From positions 1-58,570 of the forward strand of contig CAVPEV010000016.1 in NCBI GenBank assembly GCA_963703555.1: DNA of 58,570 nucleotides, written 5' to 3'. Each line of letters starts with the position of its first letter. Position 1 is the stretch's first letter. Shown piece by piece: positions 1 to 8,319 of this stretch. Position numbers and translations under genes: made by a program. The DNA is from CAVPEV01 sp963703555. GTDB taxonomy: Bacteria; Actinomycetota; Actinomycetes; Actinomycetales; Cellulomonadaceae. Below the pieces are notes generated by a model. It saw only the letters and a list, made by a program, of their open reading frames with translations. It had not been told where the DNA came from and did no database searches.

Positions 1-1
1 G

Positions 2-334
2 ACGATCACCGCCGGACTGCTCCTCGGGTACACCCGGGAGGCCGCCGCGCGGTACTCCTTCCTGCTCGCCGTGCCGGCGGTGCTCGGGTCGGGGCTGTTC
101 CAGCTGGCGAAGAACGTCGATCAGCTCGGCACGGCCGGCACGCCGTCCGCCGGGGCGACGGCCCTGGCGACCGTCGTCGCGTTCGCCGTGGGCTACGTCG
201 TCATCATCGGTTTCCTTCGGCTGATCTCCACGTCGAGCTACCGCCCGTTCGTGGTGTACCGGCTCGGGCTCGCGGCCGTCGTGACGGTCCTCCTGCTCAC
301 CGACGTGCTGGCGCCGCTCGGCCCGCTCGCCTGA
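2..334 (+). CDS. uppP: Undecaprenyl-diphosphatase UppP (BacA), C-terminal part
   Basis: UppP is an integral membrane phosphatase that recycles undecaprenyl pyrophosphate to the monophosphate carrier used for peptidoglycan and other wall polymers. The window opens inside the gene: the first codons read TITAGL, the tail of the family's conserved RSGATITAGL-type signature, so about 110 C-terminal residues remain. They contain SFLLAVPAVLGSG and further hydrophobic stretches consistent with the last membrane segments. The 5' part lies outside the window. The stop codon overlaps a possible -35 element of the following mshC gene. Confidence 0.9.
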   Translation, partial: TITAGLLLGYTREAAARYSFLLAVPAVLGSGLFQLAKNVDQLGTAGTPSAGATALATVVAFAVGYVVIIGFLRLISTSSYRPFVVYRLGLAAVVTVLLLTDVLAPLGPLA

Positions 335-358
335 CCTGCGACGGGCTCGCACTAGGCT
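331..358 (+). promoter_or_regulatory. Candidate leaderless promoter of mshC
   Basis: CTGACC at 331-336 and TAGGCT at 353-358 are separated by 16 bases. TAGGCT fits the actinobacterial -10 pattern TANNNT and ends 7 bases before the GTG at 366, so transcription would begin at or next to the start codon. The same TAGGCT-N7-start arrangement occurs before dop and pyk. This is inferred from sequence pattern only. Confidence 0.55.
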
Positions 359-365
359 GCCGGGC

Positions 366-1613
366 GTGCTGACCTGGCCCGCGCCCGCCGTCCCCGAGCT
401 GCCCGGCCGTGGTGGCCCCGTGCGGGTGCGGGCCGGCGGCGGGCTCGTCGTGGCGGCACCCGGGCCGACGGCCGGGGTGTACGTGTGCGGGATCACGCCC
501 TACGACGCGACGCACCTGGGCCATGCCGCCACCTACGTGGCCTTCGACCTGCTGGTCCGGGCCTGGCGGGACACGGGACTGGCCGTGCGCCACGTCTCCA
601 ACGTCACGGACGTCGACGACCCCCTGCTCGAGCGCGCCCGGGCGACCGGGGTCGACTGGCGCCGGCTGGCCGCCGAGCAGACCGCCCTGTTCGCCGAGGA
701 CATGACCGCCCTGCGGGTGCTGCCGCCCGACGTGTACACCAGCGCGGTCGAGTCGATCCCGGCTGTCGTCGAGGCCGTGCGCGAGCTGCTGGCGCTCGCA
801 GCCGCGTACCGCATCGGCGTGGCCGACCGCGACGGTCAGGGGGCGGGGGACGTCTATGCCGACCTGGCGGCCGACCCTGAGCTCGGACCGCGCGCCGGGC
901 TGACCCGCGCCCAGATGCTGGCGCTGTTCGCGCAGCGGGGCGGCGACCCGGACCGGCCGGGCAAGCGGGACCCGCTGGACCCGTTGCTCTGGCGCGCCGC
1001 CCGGCCGGACGAGCCGTCCTGGCCGGCCGGCGATCTCGGCCCCGGACGTCCGGGCTGGCACATCGAGTGCGCGGTCATCGCCCGGGACGGGCTGGGGCTG
1101 CCGTTCGACGTCCAGGGCGGGGGGGCCGACCTGGCCTTCCCGCACCACGCCATGAGCTCGTCGCACGCCCGGCTGCTCAGCCAGGGGGGGTGCGCGCGGT
1201 GGGACGTGCACACCGGGATGGTGGGGCTCGGCGGGGAGAAGATGAGCAAGTCGTTGGGCAACCTCGTGCTGGTGTCCCAGCTGCGGGCCGCCGGCGAGGA
1301 CCCCGCCGCCGTACGGCTGGCCCTGCTGGCCCACCACTACGCGGCGGACTGGGACTGGACCTCGGCGGAGCTCGACGCCGCGCGGGACCGGCTCGACCGG
1401 TGGCGTGCCGCGGTGCAGGTCCCCACCGGGCCCGACGGCGGGACGGTGCTGGCCGCTGTCCGGGCCGCGCTGGCGGCCGACCTGGACGCCCCCGCCGCCC
1501 TGGCCGCCGTCGACGCCTGGTCCGCCGCCGCGCTGGCCGACCAGGGGACCGACGGCTCCGCAGGCCCGCTCGTGGCACGCACGGTCGACGCGCTGCTCGG
1601 CGTGCAACTGTGA
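366..1613 (+). CDS. mshC: L-cysteine:1D-myo-inositol 2-amino-2-deoxy-alpha-D-glucopyranoside ligase MshC
   Basis: MshC joins cysteine to GlcN-inositol with ATP, the third step of mycothiol synthesis in the cytoplasm. The 415-residue protein is a cysteinyl-tRNA-synthetase paralogue. It has the Rossmann signature CGITPYDATHLGHAATY near residue 40, VSNVTDVDDPLL following it, HIECAVI in the zinc-site region and GEKMSKSLGNL as the KMSKS loop at about residues 290-300. It lacks the C-terminal tRNA-binding domain of CysS, as expected for MshC. The GTG start is supported by a -10 box 7 bases upstream. The neighbouring uppP and PAC2 genes match the usual actinobacterial order. Confidence 0.95.
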   Translation: MLTWPAPAVPELPGRGGPVRVRAGGGLVVAAPGPTAGVYVCGITPYDATHLGHAATYVAFDLLVRAWRDTGLAVRHVSNVTDVDDPLLERARATGVDWRRLAAEQTALFAEDMTALRVLPPDVYTSAVESIPAVVEAVRELLALAAAYRIGVADRDGQGAGDVYADLAADPELGPRAGLTRAQMLALFAQRGGDPDRPGKRDPLDPLLWRAARPDEPSWPAGDLGPGRPGWHIECAVIARDGLGLPFDVQGGGADLAFPHHAMSSSHARLLSQGGCARWDVHTGMVGLGGEKMSKSLGNLVLVSQLRAAGEDPAAVRLALLAHHYAADWDWTSAELDAARDRLDRWRAAVQVPTGPDGGTVLAAVRAALAADLDAPAALAAVDAWSAAALADQGTDGSAGPLVARTVDALLGVQL

Positions 1614-1647
1614 GCGGGGCCGGGAGTCAGGAGCCCGAGCCCCGCTC
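1612..1647. terminator. Inverted repeat between convergent mshC and the PAC2 gene
   Basis: GAGCGGGGC at 1612-1620 pairs perfectly with GCCCCGCTC at 1639-1647 around an 18-base loop. It spans the end of mshC and the end of the oppositely directed PAC2 gene, so it could terminate both transcripts. There is no U-tract. Confidence 0.45.
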
Positions 1648-2487
1648 CCGCCGGCGCAGGTAGCGCTCGAACTCCTGAGCGATCGCCTCGCCGCTCGCCT
1701 CGGGCAAGTCGACCGTGTCCTTGGCCTCCTCCAGCTGGCGGACGTACTCGGCTATCTCCTGGTCCTCGCTGGCCAGCTCGTCGACGCCGTCCTGCCACGC
1801 CACCGCGTCCTCGGGCAGGTCGCCCAGCGGCACGGGCTCGCCCAGCAGCGACTCCAGCCGGGTGAGCAGGGCCAGGGCAGCCTTGGGGGACGGCGGGTGC
1901 GCCACGTAGTGCGGGACCGCGGCCCACAGGGACAGTCCGCGCAGCCCGCGGGCGGCCGCCTCGTGATGCAGCACGCCGACGATCCCGGTGGGGCCCTCGT
2001 AGGAGCTGATCTCGGCGTCGAGTCGCGTGCGCAGCTCCGGGTCGTCGCTGCTCACCGCCACGGGGATCGGCCGGGTGTGCGGCACGTCGGCCAGCAGTGC
2101 GCCCAGCGTGACGACCGTGCGCACCCCGAGACCGGTGGCGACGTCCAGCAGCTGCGCGCAGTAGTGCAGCCAGCGCATGGACGGTTCGATGCCCTGCACC
2201 AGCACCACGCGGCGCTGCGTGCGCGGCAGCACGACCACCGAGATCTCGGTGGTGGGCCAGGTGAGCTCCTGGCCGCCGTGCACCCCGGTCGACACCACGG
2301 GGCGGTTCACCTGGAAGTCGTAGTAGTCCTCGGGGTCGAGCCGGTCGACGAGCTCGGGGTGCCAGGTGTCGTGGAGGTGGTCCAGCGCCTGGCTCGCGGC
2401 AGACCCTGCGTCGTTCCACCCCTCGAACGCGGCAAGCAGGACGGTCTCGCGCTCTGGGAGGTCACCGACCTGGTCCTCGTCCGTCAT
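1627..2487 (-). CDS. PAC2 family protein
   Basis: The 286-residue protein belongs to the PAC2 family, named after a eukaryotic proteasome-assembly chaperone and common in actinobacteria. Its bacterial function is not established. Family features include LLAAFEGWNDAG at the N terminus, a central VLVQGIEPSMRW stretch, and GALLADVPHTRPIPV followed by YEGPTGIVGVLHHEAA. The last 40 residues are charged and probably helical. It lies a few kilobases from the proteasome genes, as in many actinobacteria. The ATG start has TAGGCT six bases upstream on the same strand, which suggests a leaderless transcript. A role in proteasome assembly here would be speculation. Confidence 0.88.
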   Translation of the reverse strand: MTDEDQVGDLPERETVLLAAFEGWNDAGSAASQALDHLHDTWHPELVDRLDPEDYYDFQVNRPVVSTGVHGGQELTWPTTEISVVVLPRTQRRVVLVQGIEPSMRWLHYCAQLLDVATGLGVRTVVTLGALLADVPHTRPIPVAVSSDDPELRTRLDAEISSYEGPTGIVGVLHHEAAARGLRGLSLWAAVPHYVAHPPSPKAALALLTRLESLLGEPVPLGDLPEDAVAWQDGVDELASEDQEIAEYVRQLEEAKDTVDLPEASGEAIAQEFERYLRRRERGSGS

Positions 2488-2493
2488 CGCCCC

Positions 2494-2499
2494 AGCCTA
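2494..2499 (-). promoter_or_regulatory. -10 element (TAGGCT) of the PAC2 gene
   Basis: Read on the minus strand, TAGGCT lies 6 bases before the ATG at 2487. This is the same box and spacing seen at other starts in the window and implies a leaderless or nearly leaderless mRNA. Confidence 0.5.
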
Positions 2500-2658
2500 G
2501 AGCCGGTCACCCGGGCGTGGGGATGGTCGTGTGCTGCCTGAACCCCGGGGCACGGCGGGCCGGTCGCGGTGCCGGCGAGGGTCGAGGTGCCGGTTACAGT
2601 GGGCCGCTGCACGCGTCCGCGGCCGAGCGGGCCGCCCGGAGGACCGAGGAGTGCCATC

Positions 2659-3381
2659 CTGACCGGCCACGAGGAGTCTGTCCGCACCCCGCGCCCCGCG
2701 CGCGGTGCGGGGTTCCCGCAGCTGGCGGCCGTCCTGTGGGACCTCGACGGCACGCTCGTCGATACGGAGCCGCACTGGATGTCCGCCGAGTTGGAGCTCG
2801 CCGCGGCCCACCACGCCGCCTGGACGCCCGCCGACGCGCTGAGCGCGGTGGGCCGACCGCTGTCCATCACCGCCGAGCTGTTGCGCTCCCGCGGCGTGCG
2901 CCTGGGCCTCGCCAGTGTCCTCACCTTCCTGGTGGACCGGGTCGGGGCGGCGCTCGCGGAGGCGGTGCCGTGGCAGCCGGGCGTGCCGGAGCTGCTCGCC
3001 GCCGTGCGCGCGGCCGCTGTGCCGATGGCGCTCGTCACGTCGTCACCGGCGGTGCTCGCCGATCCGGTCGCCCGCGCCGCCGGCGTGTTCGAGACGGTGG
3101 TCGCCCGGGAGGACGTCACGCGCTACAAGCCGGACCCGGAGCCGTACCTGGTGGCCGTCGATCGTCTGGGGGTCGCGGCCGCCGACTGCGTGGTGATCGA
3201 GGACTCGGCCTCCGGCATCGCGTCAGCGCTGGCCGCGGGTGCCCATGTGCTCGCCGTCCCGGGCCTGGCCGCGCCGGCGGGCGTGGCCAGCAGCGCCTCC
3301 CTCCGCCTCGTCGGAGTCGAGGAGCTGCAGCGGGTGCAGCGCGGGGAGGTGCTGCACCTGCCGCAGGCGGCCGGGGACTGA
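2659..3381 (+). CDS. HAD-superfamily hydrolase (beta-phosphoglucomutase-like)
   Basis: This is a cytoplasmic phosphatase or phosphomutase of HAD subfamily I; the substrate is unknown. Motif I is VLWDLDGTLVDTEPHWM with both catalytic aspartates, motif II is MALVTSSP, the conserved lysine is in RYKPDPEPYL, and motif IV is CVVIEDSASGI. The cap domain lies between motifs I and II. The start is uncertain. A TACAGT -10-like box at 2595-2600 would place the transcript start near 2607, excluding the upstream GTG codons at 2569, 2587 and 2599. The next possibility is a CTG at 2659 preceded by GAGGAG at 7 bases. If that promoter is not real, GTG 2569 is the conventional alternative. Confidence 0.82.
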   Translation: MTGHEESVRTPRPARGAGFPQLAAVLWDLDGTLVDTEPHWMSAELELAAAHHAAWTPADALSAVGRPLSITAELLRSRGVRLGLASVLTFLVDRVGAALAEAVPWQPGVPELLAAVRAAAVPMALVTSSPAVLADPVARAAGVFETVVAREDVTRYKPDPEPYLVAVDRLGVAAADCVVIEDSASGIASALAAGAHVLAVPGLAAPAGVASSASLRLVGVEELQRVQRGEVLHLPQAAGD

Positions 3382-3416
3382 CCCGGGCGCCTGCCTGGGG
3401 CCTGCGCCCGGGTCAG
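3378..3416. terminator. Symmetrical bidirectional terminator-like hairpin
   Basis: A perfect 13-bp inverted repeat (3378-3390 with 3404-3416, 13-base loop) lies exactly between two convergent genes. It contains the stop codon of the HAD gene in one arm and that of the RecB-like gene in the other. It could terminate both transcripts. Confidence 0.65.
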
Positions 3417-4258
3417 TCCGGGCTCACCCCGGTGGCACGCTCCACCGCTGCGTCGGGCACCCGAGGAGGCTCGCCGCCGAAGGCCGGGCAGAGCGCCTGG
3501 AACGCGCACCAGTCGCACAGCCGCGAGGGGCGCGGCGTCCACTCGCCGGTCCGGCCGGCTGCCTGGACCCCGTCCCACACGTGGCGCACCCGTGCCTCCA
3601 GGGTCACCAGCCCGGCGGTGGTCGGCTCGTGCCGGACCACCTGGCCGTCGCCCAGGTAGATCAGCTGCAGCAGGCGGGGCAGCGTGCCGTGCGCGTGCCA
3701 GAGCAGGAACGCGTAGAAGCGCATCTGGAACAGCGCGGAGGACTCGAAGCCGGGACGGGGTGACCGGCCCGTCTTGTAGTCCACGACGCGTACCGCACCG
3801 TCGGGCGCCACGTCCACGCGGTCGACGATGCCGCGCAGCTGGGGGCCGTCCACCAGCTGGGTCCGCACGGCGAGCTCGCGGGCCCGCGGCTCCAGCCGTG
3901 CCGGATCCTCCAGGGTGAAGTAGCGGTCGAGCAGCACCCGCGCCTCGTCGAACCAGGCCGCCCGGGCGCCGGGGCCGTCGACCACCGTGGCGTAGCGCTG
4001 GTCGGCCGCCGTCAGCCGGTCCCACCGGTCCGGCAGGAGCTCGCGCGCCGCGCGCGGGGTGCGCTCGGCCGCGGGCAGCTCGAACAGGTGCTCCAGGACG
4101 GCGTGCACGAGGGTCCCGCGGGCCTGCGCCGGGCTCGGCGGCTCCGGCAGGCGGTCGACCACCCGGAACCGGAAGAGCAGCGGGCACTGCTGGAAGTCGT
4201 TGGCGCGCGACGGTGACAGGCCCGGCAGCAGCGGTGGCAGGGGGGGGGGTGTGCTCAC
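3413..4258 (-). CDS. RecB-like PD-(D/E)XK nuclease with probable Fe-S cluster
   Basis: This 281-residue protein resembles the stand-alone RecB-family exonucleases of actinobacteria. The PD-(D/E)XK core is seen as GIVDRVDVAPDG followed by VVDYKTGR, supplying the acidic residues and the lysine. One cysteine near the N terminus (NDFQQCPLLF) and three near the C terminus (CDWCAFQALC) match the four-cysteine cluster of AddB/Cas4-type nucleases. A role in DNA repair is likely but not specific. The GTG start at 4258 is chosen because TACCCT lies 8 bases upstream on the same strand. A longer reading frame runs to 4381 but would overlap the divergent M50 gene. A run of nine G at 4241-4249 falls in the first codons and is a risk for length errors. 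Confidence 0.82.
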   Translation of the reverse strand: MSTPPPLPPLLPGLSPSRANDFQQCPLLFRFRVVDRLPEPPSPAQARGTLVHAVLEHLFELPAAERTPRAARELLPDRWDRLTAADQRYATVVDGPGARAAWFDEARVLLDRYFTLEDPARLEPRARELAVRTQLVDGPQLRGIVDRVDVAPDGAVRVVDYKTGRSPRPGFESSALFQMRFYAFLLWHAHGTLPRLLQLIYLGDGQVVRHEPTTAGLVTLEARVRHVWDGVQAAGRTGEWTPRPSRLCDWCAFQALCPAFGGEPPRVPDAAVERATGVSPD

Positions 4259-4308
4259 GGATGACGAGGGTAGGCGTGCCCACCGACATCCCCCCGTACG
4301 CTGTGCCG
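4259..4308. promoter_or_regulatory. Compact divergent promoter region
   Basis: Fifty bases separate the RecB-like gene from the M50 protease gene. On the minus strand TACCCT (4272-4267) lies 8 bases before GTG 4258. On the plus strand TACGCT (4297-4302) lies 6 bases before GTG 4309. Both would give leaderless transcripts. No convincing -35 elements are seen. Confidence 0.45.
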
Positions 4309-5433
4309 GTGGCAGCGTCAGGAGGCCCTCGCAGGGGGTGGGTCGTGGGTCACGTCCACGGCGCTCCGGTCGTGCTGGCACCGAGCTGGGGTCTGGGCAC
4401 CGTGCTGCTCACCTGGCTGTTCGCCCCCACGGTGCAGGCCCGGCGCCCGGACCTCGGTGCGGCGGCCTACCTCGTCTCGCTGCTCTTCGTCGTGGTGCTG
4501 TTCGGCTCCGTCCTGGTGCACGAGCTGGCGCACGGCGCCACCGCCCGGGCGCGCGGGATGCGGGTGCGGGAGTACGGGCTCACCCTGTGGGGCGGGCAGA
4601 CGGTGTTCACCGGTGCGGCGACCACGCCCGGCACGAGCGCCCTCGTCGCGGTCACCGGACCGCTGGCCAACGTCGGGCTCGGGCTGGTGTTCTGGCTGCT
4701 GGCCAGGGCGGTGGACCCGGCGGGCCTGCCGGGGCTGCTGGCCTGGGCCGCGGCGTTCACCAACGGGTTCGTCGGGCTGTTCAACCTCGTCCCCGCACTG
4801 CCGCTGGACGGCGGGCGCGTGCTCGAGGCCGGTGTGTGGGCGGCCGGCGGGGACCGACGGCGGGGCACGATCGTGGCCGCCTGGGCGGGCCGGGCCCTCG
4901 CCGTCATGGTGGTCGTCGGTGTGCTCGGCGGCCCGTTCCTGGCCGGCTCCCGGCCGCAGCTGTTCGACGTGGTGTGGGCCGCCGTGCTCGGCGCCGTCCT
5001 GTGGAGCGGGGCCGGCGCCGCGCTGCGGGACGCTCGCACGGGCCGCGCAGTGGCGGACCTCACGGTGGCCCGGGTGGGCCGTCGGGCGGTCGCGGTGCCG
5101 GTCGGCGCCTCCGTCGCGGATGCCGACCGGGTGCGCACCGCCGCCGGAGCGGTCGACGTCGTCGTCCTGGCCCCGGACGGGCGCCCCGCCGCGGTCGTGG
5201 ACCCGGGCGCAGCGGCCGGGGTGCCGCTACCGGCCCGCCCGAGCACCCCGGTCGCCTCGGTGGCCGCCGTGCTGCCCGTGGGGGCGGTGCTCGACGCCGG
5301 GCTGGCCGGGCCGGCCCTCGTCGACGCGGTCGGGCGGGCCTCGCGCACGTCCCCGGTGCTCGTCGCCCTCGACCACGGGCAGGTCGTGGCGGTCGTGCGG
5401 GTGGCGGACGTGGTCGCTACGCTGCAGCGCTGA
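4309..5433 (+). CDS. Site-2 protease family protein (M50 metalloprotease, Rip2/Rip3-like)
   Basis: This is an intramembrane zinc metalloprotease of the S2P family, which cuts membrane-bound substrates such as anti-sigma factors. The HEXXH motif is VLVHELAHG and the third zinc ligand is in NLVPALPLDGGRVLEA. There are about six hydrophobic segments. The C-terminal region after about residue 230 (VADLTVARVGRRAVAVP onward) resembles a degenerate CBS-domain pair, as in Mycobacterium Rip3-type proteins. Substrates cannot be told from sequence. GTG 4309 is chosen because of the -10 box 6 bases upstream; ATG 4261 and GTG 4276 in the same frame are alternatives. Confidence 0.87.
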   Translation: MAASGGPRRGWVVGHVHGAPVVLAPSWGLGTVLLTWLFAPTVQARRPDLGAAAYLVSLLFVVVLFGSVLVHELAHGATARARGMRVREYGLTLWGGQTVFTGAATTPGTSALVAVTGPLANVGLGLVFWLLARAVDPAGLPGLLAWAAAFTNGFVGLFNLVPALPLDGGRVLEAGVWAAGGDRRRGTIVAAWAGRALAVMVVVGVLGGPFLAGSRPQLFDVVWAAVLGAVLWSGAGAALRDARTGRAVADLTVARVGRRAVAVPVGASVADADRVRTAAGAVDVVVLAPDGRPAAVVDPGAAAGVPLPARPSTPVASVAAVLPVGAVLDAGLAGPALVDAVGRASRTSPVLVALDHGQVVAVVRVADVVATLQR

Positions 5434-5446
5434 GCCGGCCGGCGCC

Positions 5447-5452
5447 TAGACT
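5447..5452 (+). promoter_or_regulatory. -10 element (TAGACT) of trmI
   Basis: TAGACT lies 8 bases before the GTG at 5461, consistent with a leaderless transcript. It sits just after the end of the M50 protease gene. Confidence 0.5.
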
Positions 5453-5460
5453 CCACCCCC

Positions 5461-6573
5461 GTGACCGAGACCCCCGCACCCGCCACCGGCGCCGCGCTGC
5501 ACCGGGGGCCGCTGCACCCGGGGGACCGCGTCCAGCTCACCGATCCGCGCGGCCGGATGCACAGCCTGGTGCTGGTGCCCGGCGGACAGTTCCACACCCA
5601 CCGGGGGGTCGTGGCCCACGACGACCTCATCGGCGCCGACGAGGGCAGCCTCGTGACGAGCTCCGGGGGCGTGGTGCACGTCGCGTTCCGGCCCCTGCTC
5701 ACCGACTTCGTCGCCACGATGCCGCGCGGCGCGGCGGTGGTCTACCCCAAGGACGCCGGACAGATCGTGGCGATGGGGGACGTTTTCCCTGGCGCCCAGG
5801 TCGTCGAGGCCGGCGTCGGCTCGGGGGCGCTGACCCTGTCGCTGCTGCGGGCGGTCGGCGACCGGGGTCGGCTGCACTCCATCGAGCGGCGGGCCGACTT
5901 CGCCGACATCGCGCGGGGGAACGTCGAAACCTTCTTCGGCGGCCCCCACCCGGCGTGGCAGCTGTCCGTGGGCGACCTCGCGGACGTGCTGCCGGACGCC
6001 TGGGCGCCGGGCACGGTCGACCGTGTGGTGCTGGACATGCTCGCGCCGTGGGAGAACCTCGACCCGGTGGCCACCGCCCTGGCGCCCGGCGGAGTGCTCA
6101 TCGTCTACGTCGCGACCACCACGCAGCTGTCCCGGCTGGCCGAGGACCTGCGGGCGGACGGGCGCTACACCGAGCCGCAGGCGTGGGAGTCGATGGTGCG
6201 GGGGTGGCACCTGGAGGGGCTCGCCGTGCGCCCCGAGCACCGGATGATCGGCCACACCGGGTTCCTCCTGTCGGCCCGCCGCCTGGCGCGCGACGTGACC
6301 GCGCCCGACCGGCGGCGCCGGCCCGCCAAGGGTGCCTACCCCGGGCCGGACGAGGGGCCCGGGGCGCCCGCCCTCGACCCGGCGACGGACTGGACCCCGG
6401 AGGCGGTCGGCGAGCGTCCCGAGTCGGCCAAGCGGGTGCGCCGCGCCCGCCGTGCGGCGCTGGCCGGGCCCGGCGACGAGGTCGCCGGCGGCCCGCCCGG
6501 CCGGCCCGCCGCGCTGCCGCTCGCAGCGCCGGACTCCTCGCCCGCCGGGCCCGGCGAGGCTCCCCGCGGTTGA
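5461..6573 (+). CDS. trmI: tRNA (adenine-58-N1)-methyltransferase TrmI
   Basis: TrmI methylates N1 of A58 in the T-loop of tRNAs with S-adenosylmethionine, as a homotetramer. The N-terminal beta domain holds GDRVQLTDPRGRMH. The Rossmann methyltransferase domain has AQVVEAGVGSGALTLSLL (motif I) at about residues 115-135, the acidic residue in SIERRADF, and VDRVVLDMLAPWENL (motif IV). Residues beyond about 285 form a proline- and arginine-rich tail absent from shorter homologues. The position just upstream of the proteasomal ATPase matches Mycobacterium and Streptomyces. Confidence 0.94.
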   Translation: MTETPAPATGAALHRGPLHPGDRVQLTDPRGRMHSLVLVPGGQFHTHRGVVAHDDLIGADEGSLVTSSGGVVHVAFRPLLTDFVATMPRGAAVVYPKDAGQIVAMGDVFPGAQVVEAGVGSGALTLSLLRAVGDRGRLHSIERRADFADIARGNVETFFGGPHPAWQLSVGDLADVLPDAWAPGTVDRVVLDMLAPWENLDPVATALAPGGVLIVYVATTTQLSRLAEDLRADGRYTEPQAWESMVRGWHLEGLAVRPEHRMIGHTGFLLSARRLARDVTAPDRRRRPAKGAYPGPDEGPGAPALDPATDWTPEAVGERPESAKRVRRARRAALAGPGDEVAGGPPGRPAALPLAAPDSSPAGPGEAPRG

Positions 6574-6598
6574 CAGCGGTCGTTAGGGTCGTGACGAT
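6570..6598 (+). promoter_or_regulatory. Candidate arc promoter
   Basis: TTGACA at 6570-6575, overlapping the trmI stop, is followed 17 bases later by GACGAT (6593-6598). A TAGGGT at 6584-6589 is an alternative -10. Transcription would start about 35-45 bases before the arc ATG, leaving room for the AGGAGG ribosome site. Confidence 0.4.
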
Positions 6599-6642
6599 CG
6601 CACAGCGTCGTGCTCTCGTGCCCGGGCAGGAGGGATGCCACG

Positions 6643-8271
6643 ATGACCGAACCCAGCACGCCCGACCTGCGTCGCCAGACGGCCGTGCTCGCCGCGAAGA
6701 ACGAGCGGCTGGCCGAGGCGCTGCGGGCCGCCCGTGAGCAGATCGTCGATCTCAAGCGCCAGCTGGACGAGCTCGGCAAGCCGCCGGGGACCTATGCGGT
6801 GTTCCTCGGCGCCTACCCGGACGGCACCGTCGACGTCATGGCAGCCGGCCGGAAGATGCGCGTGGCGACGAGCCCGCGGCTGGACGTGGCCGCGCTGCGG
6901 CCCGGTCAGGAGGTCCTGCTCAACGAGGCGCTCACCGTCGCGCGGGCCGGTGGGTACGAGCGCACCGGCGAGCTGGTCACCGTCAAGGAGCTCGTCGGCG
7001 CCGACCGCGCGCTCGTGGTCGGCCGGGGCGACGACGAACGCATCGTGCGGTTCTCGGGGCTGCTCCTGGACACCCCGGTGCGGATCGGGGACGCCCTGAC
7101 CGTGGACACCCGCAGCGGGTTCGTGCTCGAGCGGATCCCGCGGGCGGACGTGGAGGACCTCGTGCTCGAGGAGGTGCCGGACATCGACTATGCGGACATC
7201 GGGGGCCTCGGCGCCCAGATCGAGCAGATCCGGGACGCCGTGGAGCTGCCGTTCCTGCACCCCGAGCTGTTCCGCGAGCACGGGCTGCGCCCGCCCAAGG
7301 GTGTGCTGCTGTACGGGCCGCCCGGCTGCGGCAAGACGCTCATCGCGAAGGCCGTCGCGCACTCCCTGGCGGCCACCGCGGCGTCGGCCCGCGGGCAGGA
7401 CCCGGCCCAGACCCGCAGCTACTTCCTCAACATCAAGGGGCCGGAGCTGCTCAACAAGTACGTGGGGGAGACCGAGCGGCACATCCGCCTGATCTTCGCG
7501 CGGGCCCGCGAGCGGGCCTCCTTGGGGCACCCCGTCGTGGTCTTCTTCGACGAGATGGAGTCGCTGTTCCGCACCCGGGGCACCGGGATCTCCAGCGACG
7601 TGGAGACGACGATCGTCCCGCAGCTGCTGGCCGAGATCGACGGCGTGGAGCGGCTGGAGAACGTCATCGTCATCGGCGCCTCCAACCGCGAGGACATGAT
7701 CGACCCGGCGATCCTGCGACCCGGGCGGCTGGACGTGAAGATCCACATCGATCGACCCGACGCCGAGGCCGCCCGGGAGATCTTCGCCCGGTACCTCACC
7801 ACGGACCTGCCCATCCACCCCGACGACCTGGCCGAGCACGGTGGGTCGCCGGGGGCGGCGGTGGAAGCGATGATCGCGCGGGCGGTGGAGCGCATGTACG
7901 CCGTGGACGAGGAGAACGAGTTCCTCGAGGTGACGTACGCGAGCGGGGACAAGGAGGTGCTCTACGCCAAGGACTTCACCTCGGGGGCGATGATCGCCAA
8001 CGTCGTGGACCGGGCGAAGAAGCAGGCGATCAAGGACCTGCTCGCCACGGGCCAGCGGGGCATCCGGGTGGAGCACCTGCTGACGGCGTGCGTCGACGAG
8101 TTCCGGGAGAACGAGGACCTGCCGAACACCACCAACCCGGACGACTGGGCGCGCATCTCGGGCAAGAAGGGCGAGCGCATCGTCTTCATCCGCACCATCT
8201 CGCAGGGCAAGCACGGCAGCGAGACCGCCCGCCGGATCGAGAACGTCGCGAGCACCGGCCCGTACCTGTGA
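6643..8271 (+). CDS. arc: Proteasome-associated AAA ATPase ARC/Mpa
   Basis: ARC (Mpa in mycobacteria) is the hexameric ATPase that recognises pupylated proteins, unfolds them and feeds them into the 20S core. The N-terminal coiled coil (about residues 10-45) binds Pup. It is followed by OB-fold segments (YAVFLGAYPDG onward) and one AAA domain with Walker A GPPGCGKTL, Walker B VVVFFDEMES and sensor ASNRED. The C terminus, GPYL, keeps the penultimate tyrosine needed to dock into the alpha-ring pockets. ATG 6643 is preferred over GTG 6610 because AGGAGG lies about 8 bases upstream and the coiled coil begins there. The frame is intact, unlike the downstream core-particle genes. Confidence 0.96.
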   Translation: MTEPSTPDLRRQTAVLAAKNERLAEALRAAREQIVDLKRQLDELGKPPGTYAVFLGAYPDGTVDVMAAGRKMRVATSPRLDVAALRPGQEVLLNEALTVARAGGYERTGELVTVKELVGADRALVVGRGDDERIVRFSGLLLDTPVRIGDALTVDTRSGFVLERIPRADVEDLVLEEVPDIDYADIGGLGAQIEQIRDAVELPFLHPELFREHGLRPPKGVLLYGPPGCGKTLIAKAVAHSLAATAASARGQDPAQTRSYFLNIKGPELLNKYVGETERHIRLIFARARERASLGHPVVVFFDEMESLFRTRGTGISSDVETTIVPQLLAEIDGVERLENVIVIGASNREDMIDPAILRPGRLDVKIHIDRPDAEAAREIFARYLTTDLPIHPDDLAEHGGSPGAAVEAMIARAVERMYAVDEENEFLEVTYASGDKEVLYAKDFTSGAMIANVVDRAKKQAIKDLLATGQRGIRVEHLLTACVDEFRENEDLPNTTNPDDWARISGKKGERIVFIRTISQGKHGSETARRIENVASTGPYL

Positions 8272-8306
8272 GGCGCCGGCGGACGGAGCCGGCCAGGCCC
8301 GCCGCC

Positions 8307-8312
8307 TAGGCT
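8307..8312 (+). promoter_or_regulatory. -10 element (TAGGCT) of dop
   Basis: TAGGCT is exactly 7 bases from the GTG start at 8320, the same arrangement as mshC and pyk, and implies a leaderless dop transcript. Confidence 0.55.
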
Positions 8313-8319
8313 GTCGGAC

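Noticed and set aside
297..1607. Minus-strand reading frame of 436 codons opposite mshC
   Set aside because: Low-complexity Gly/Arg/His product fully overlapped by mshC, with no support for expression.
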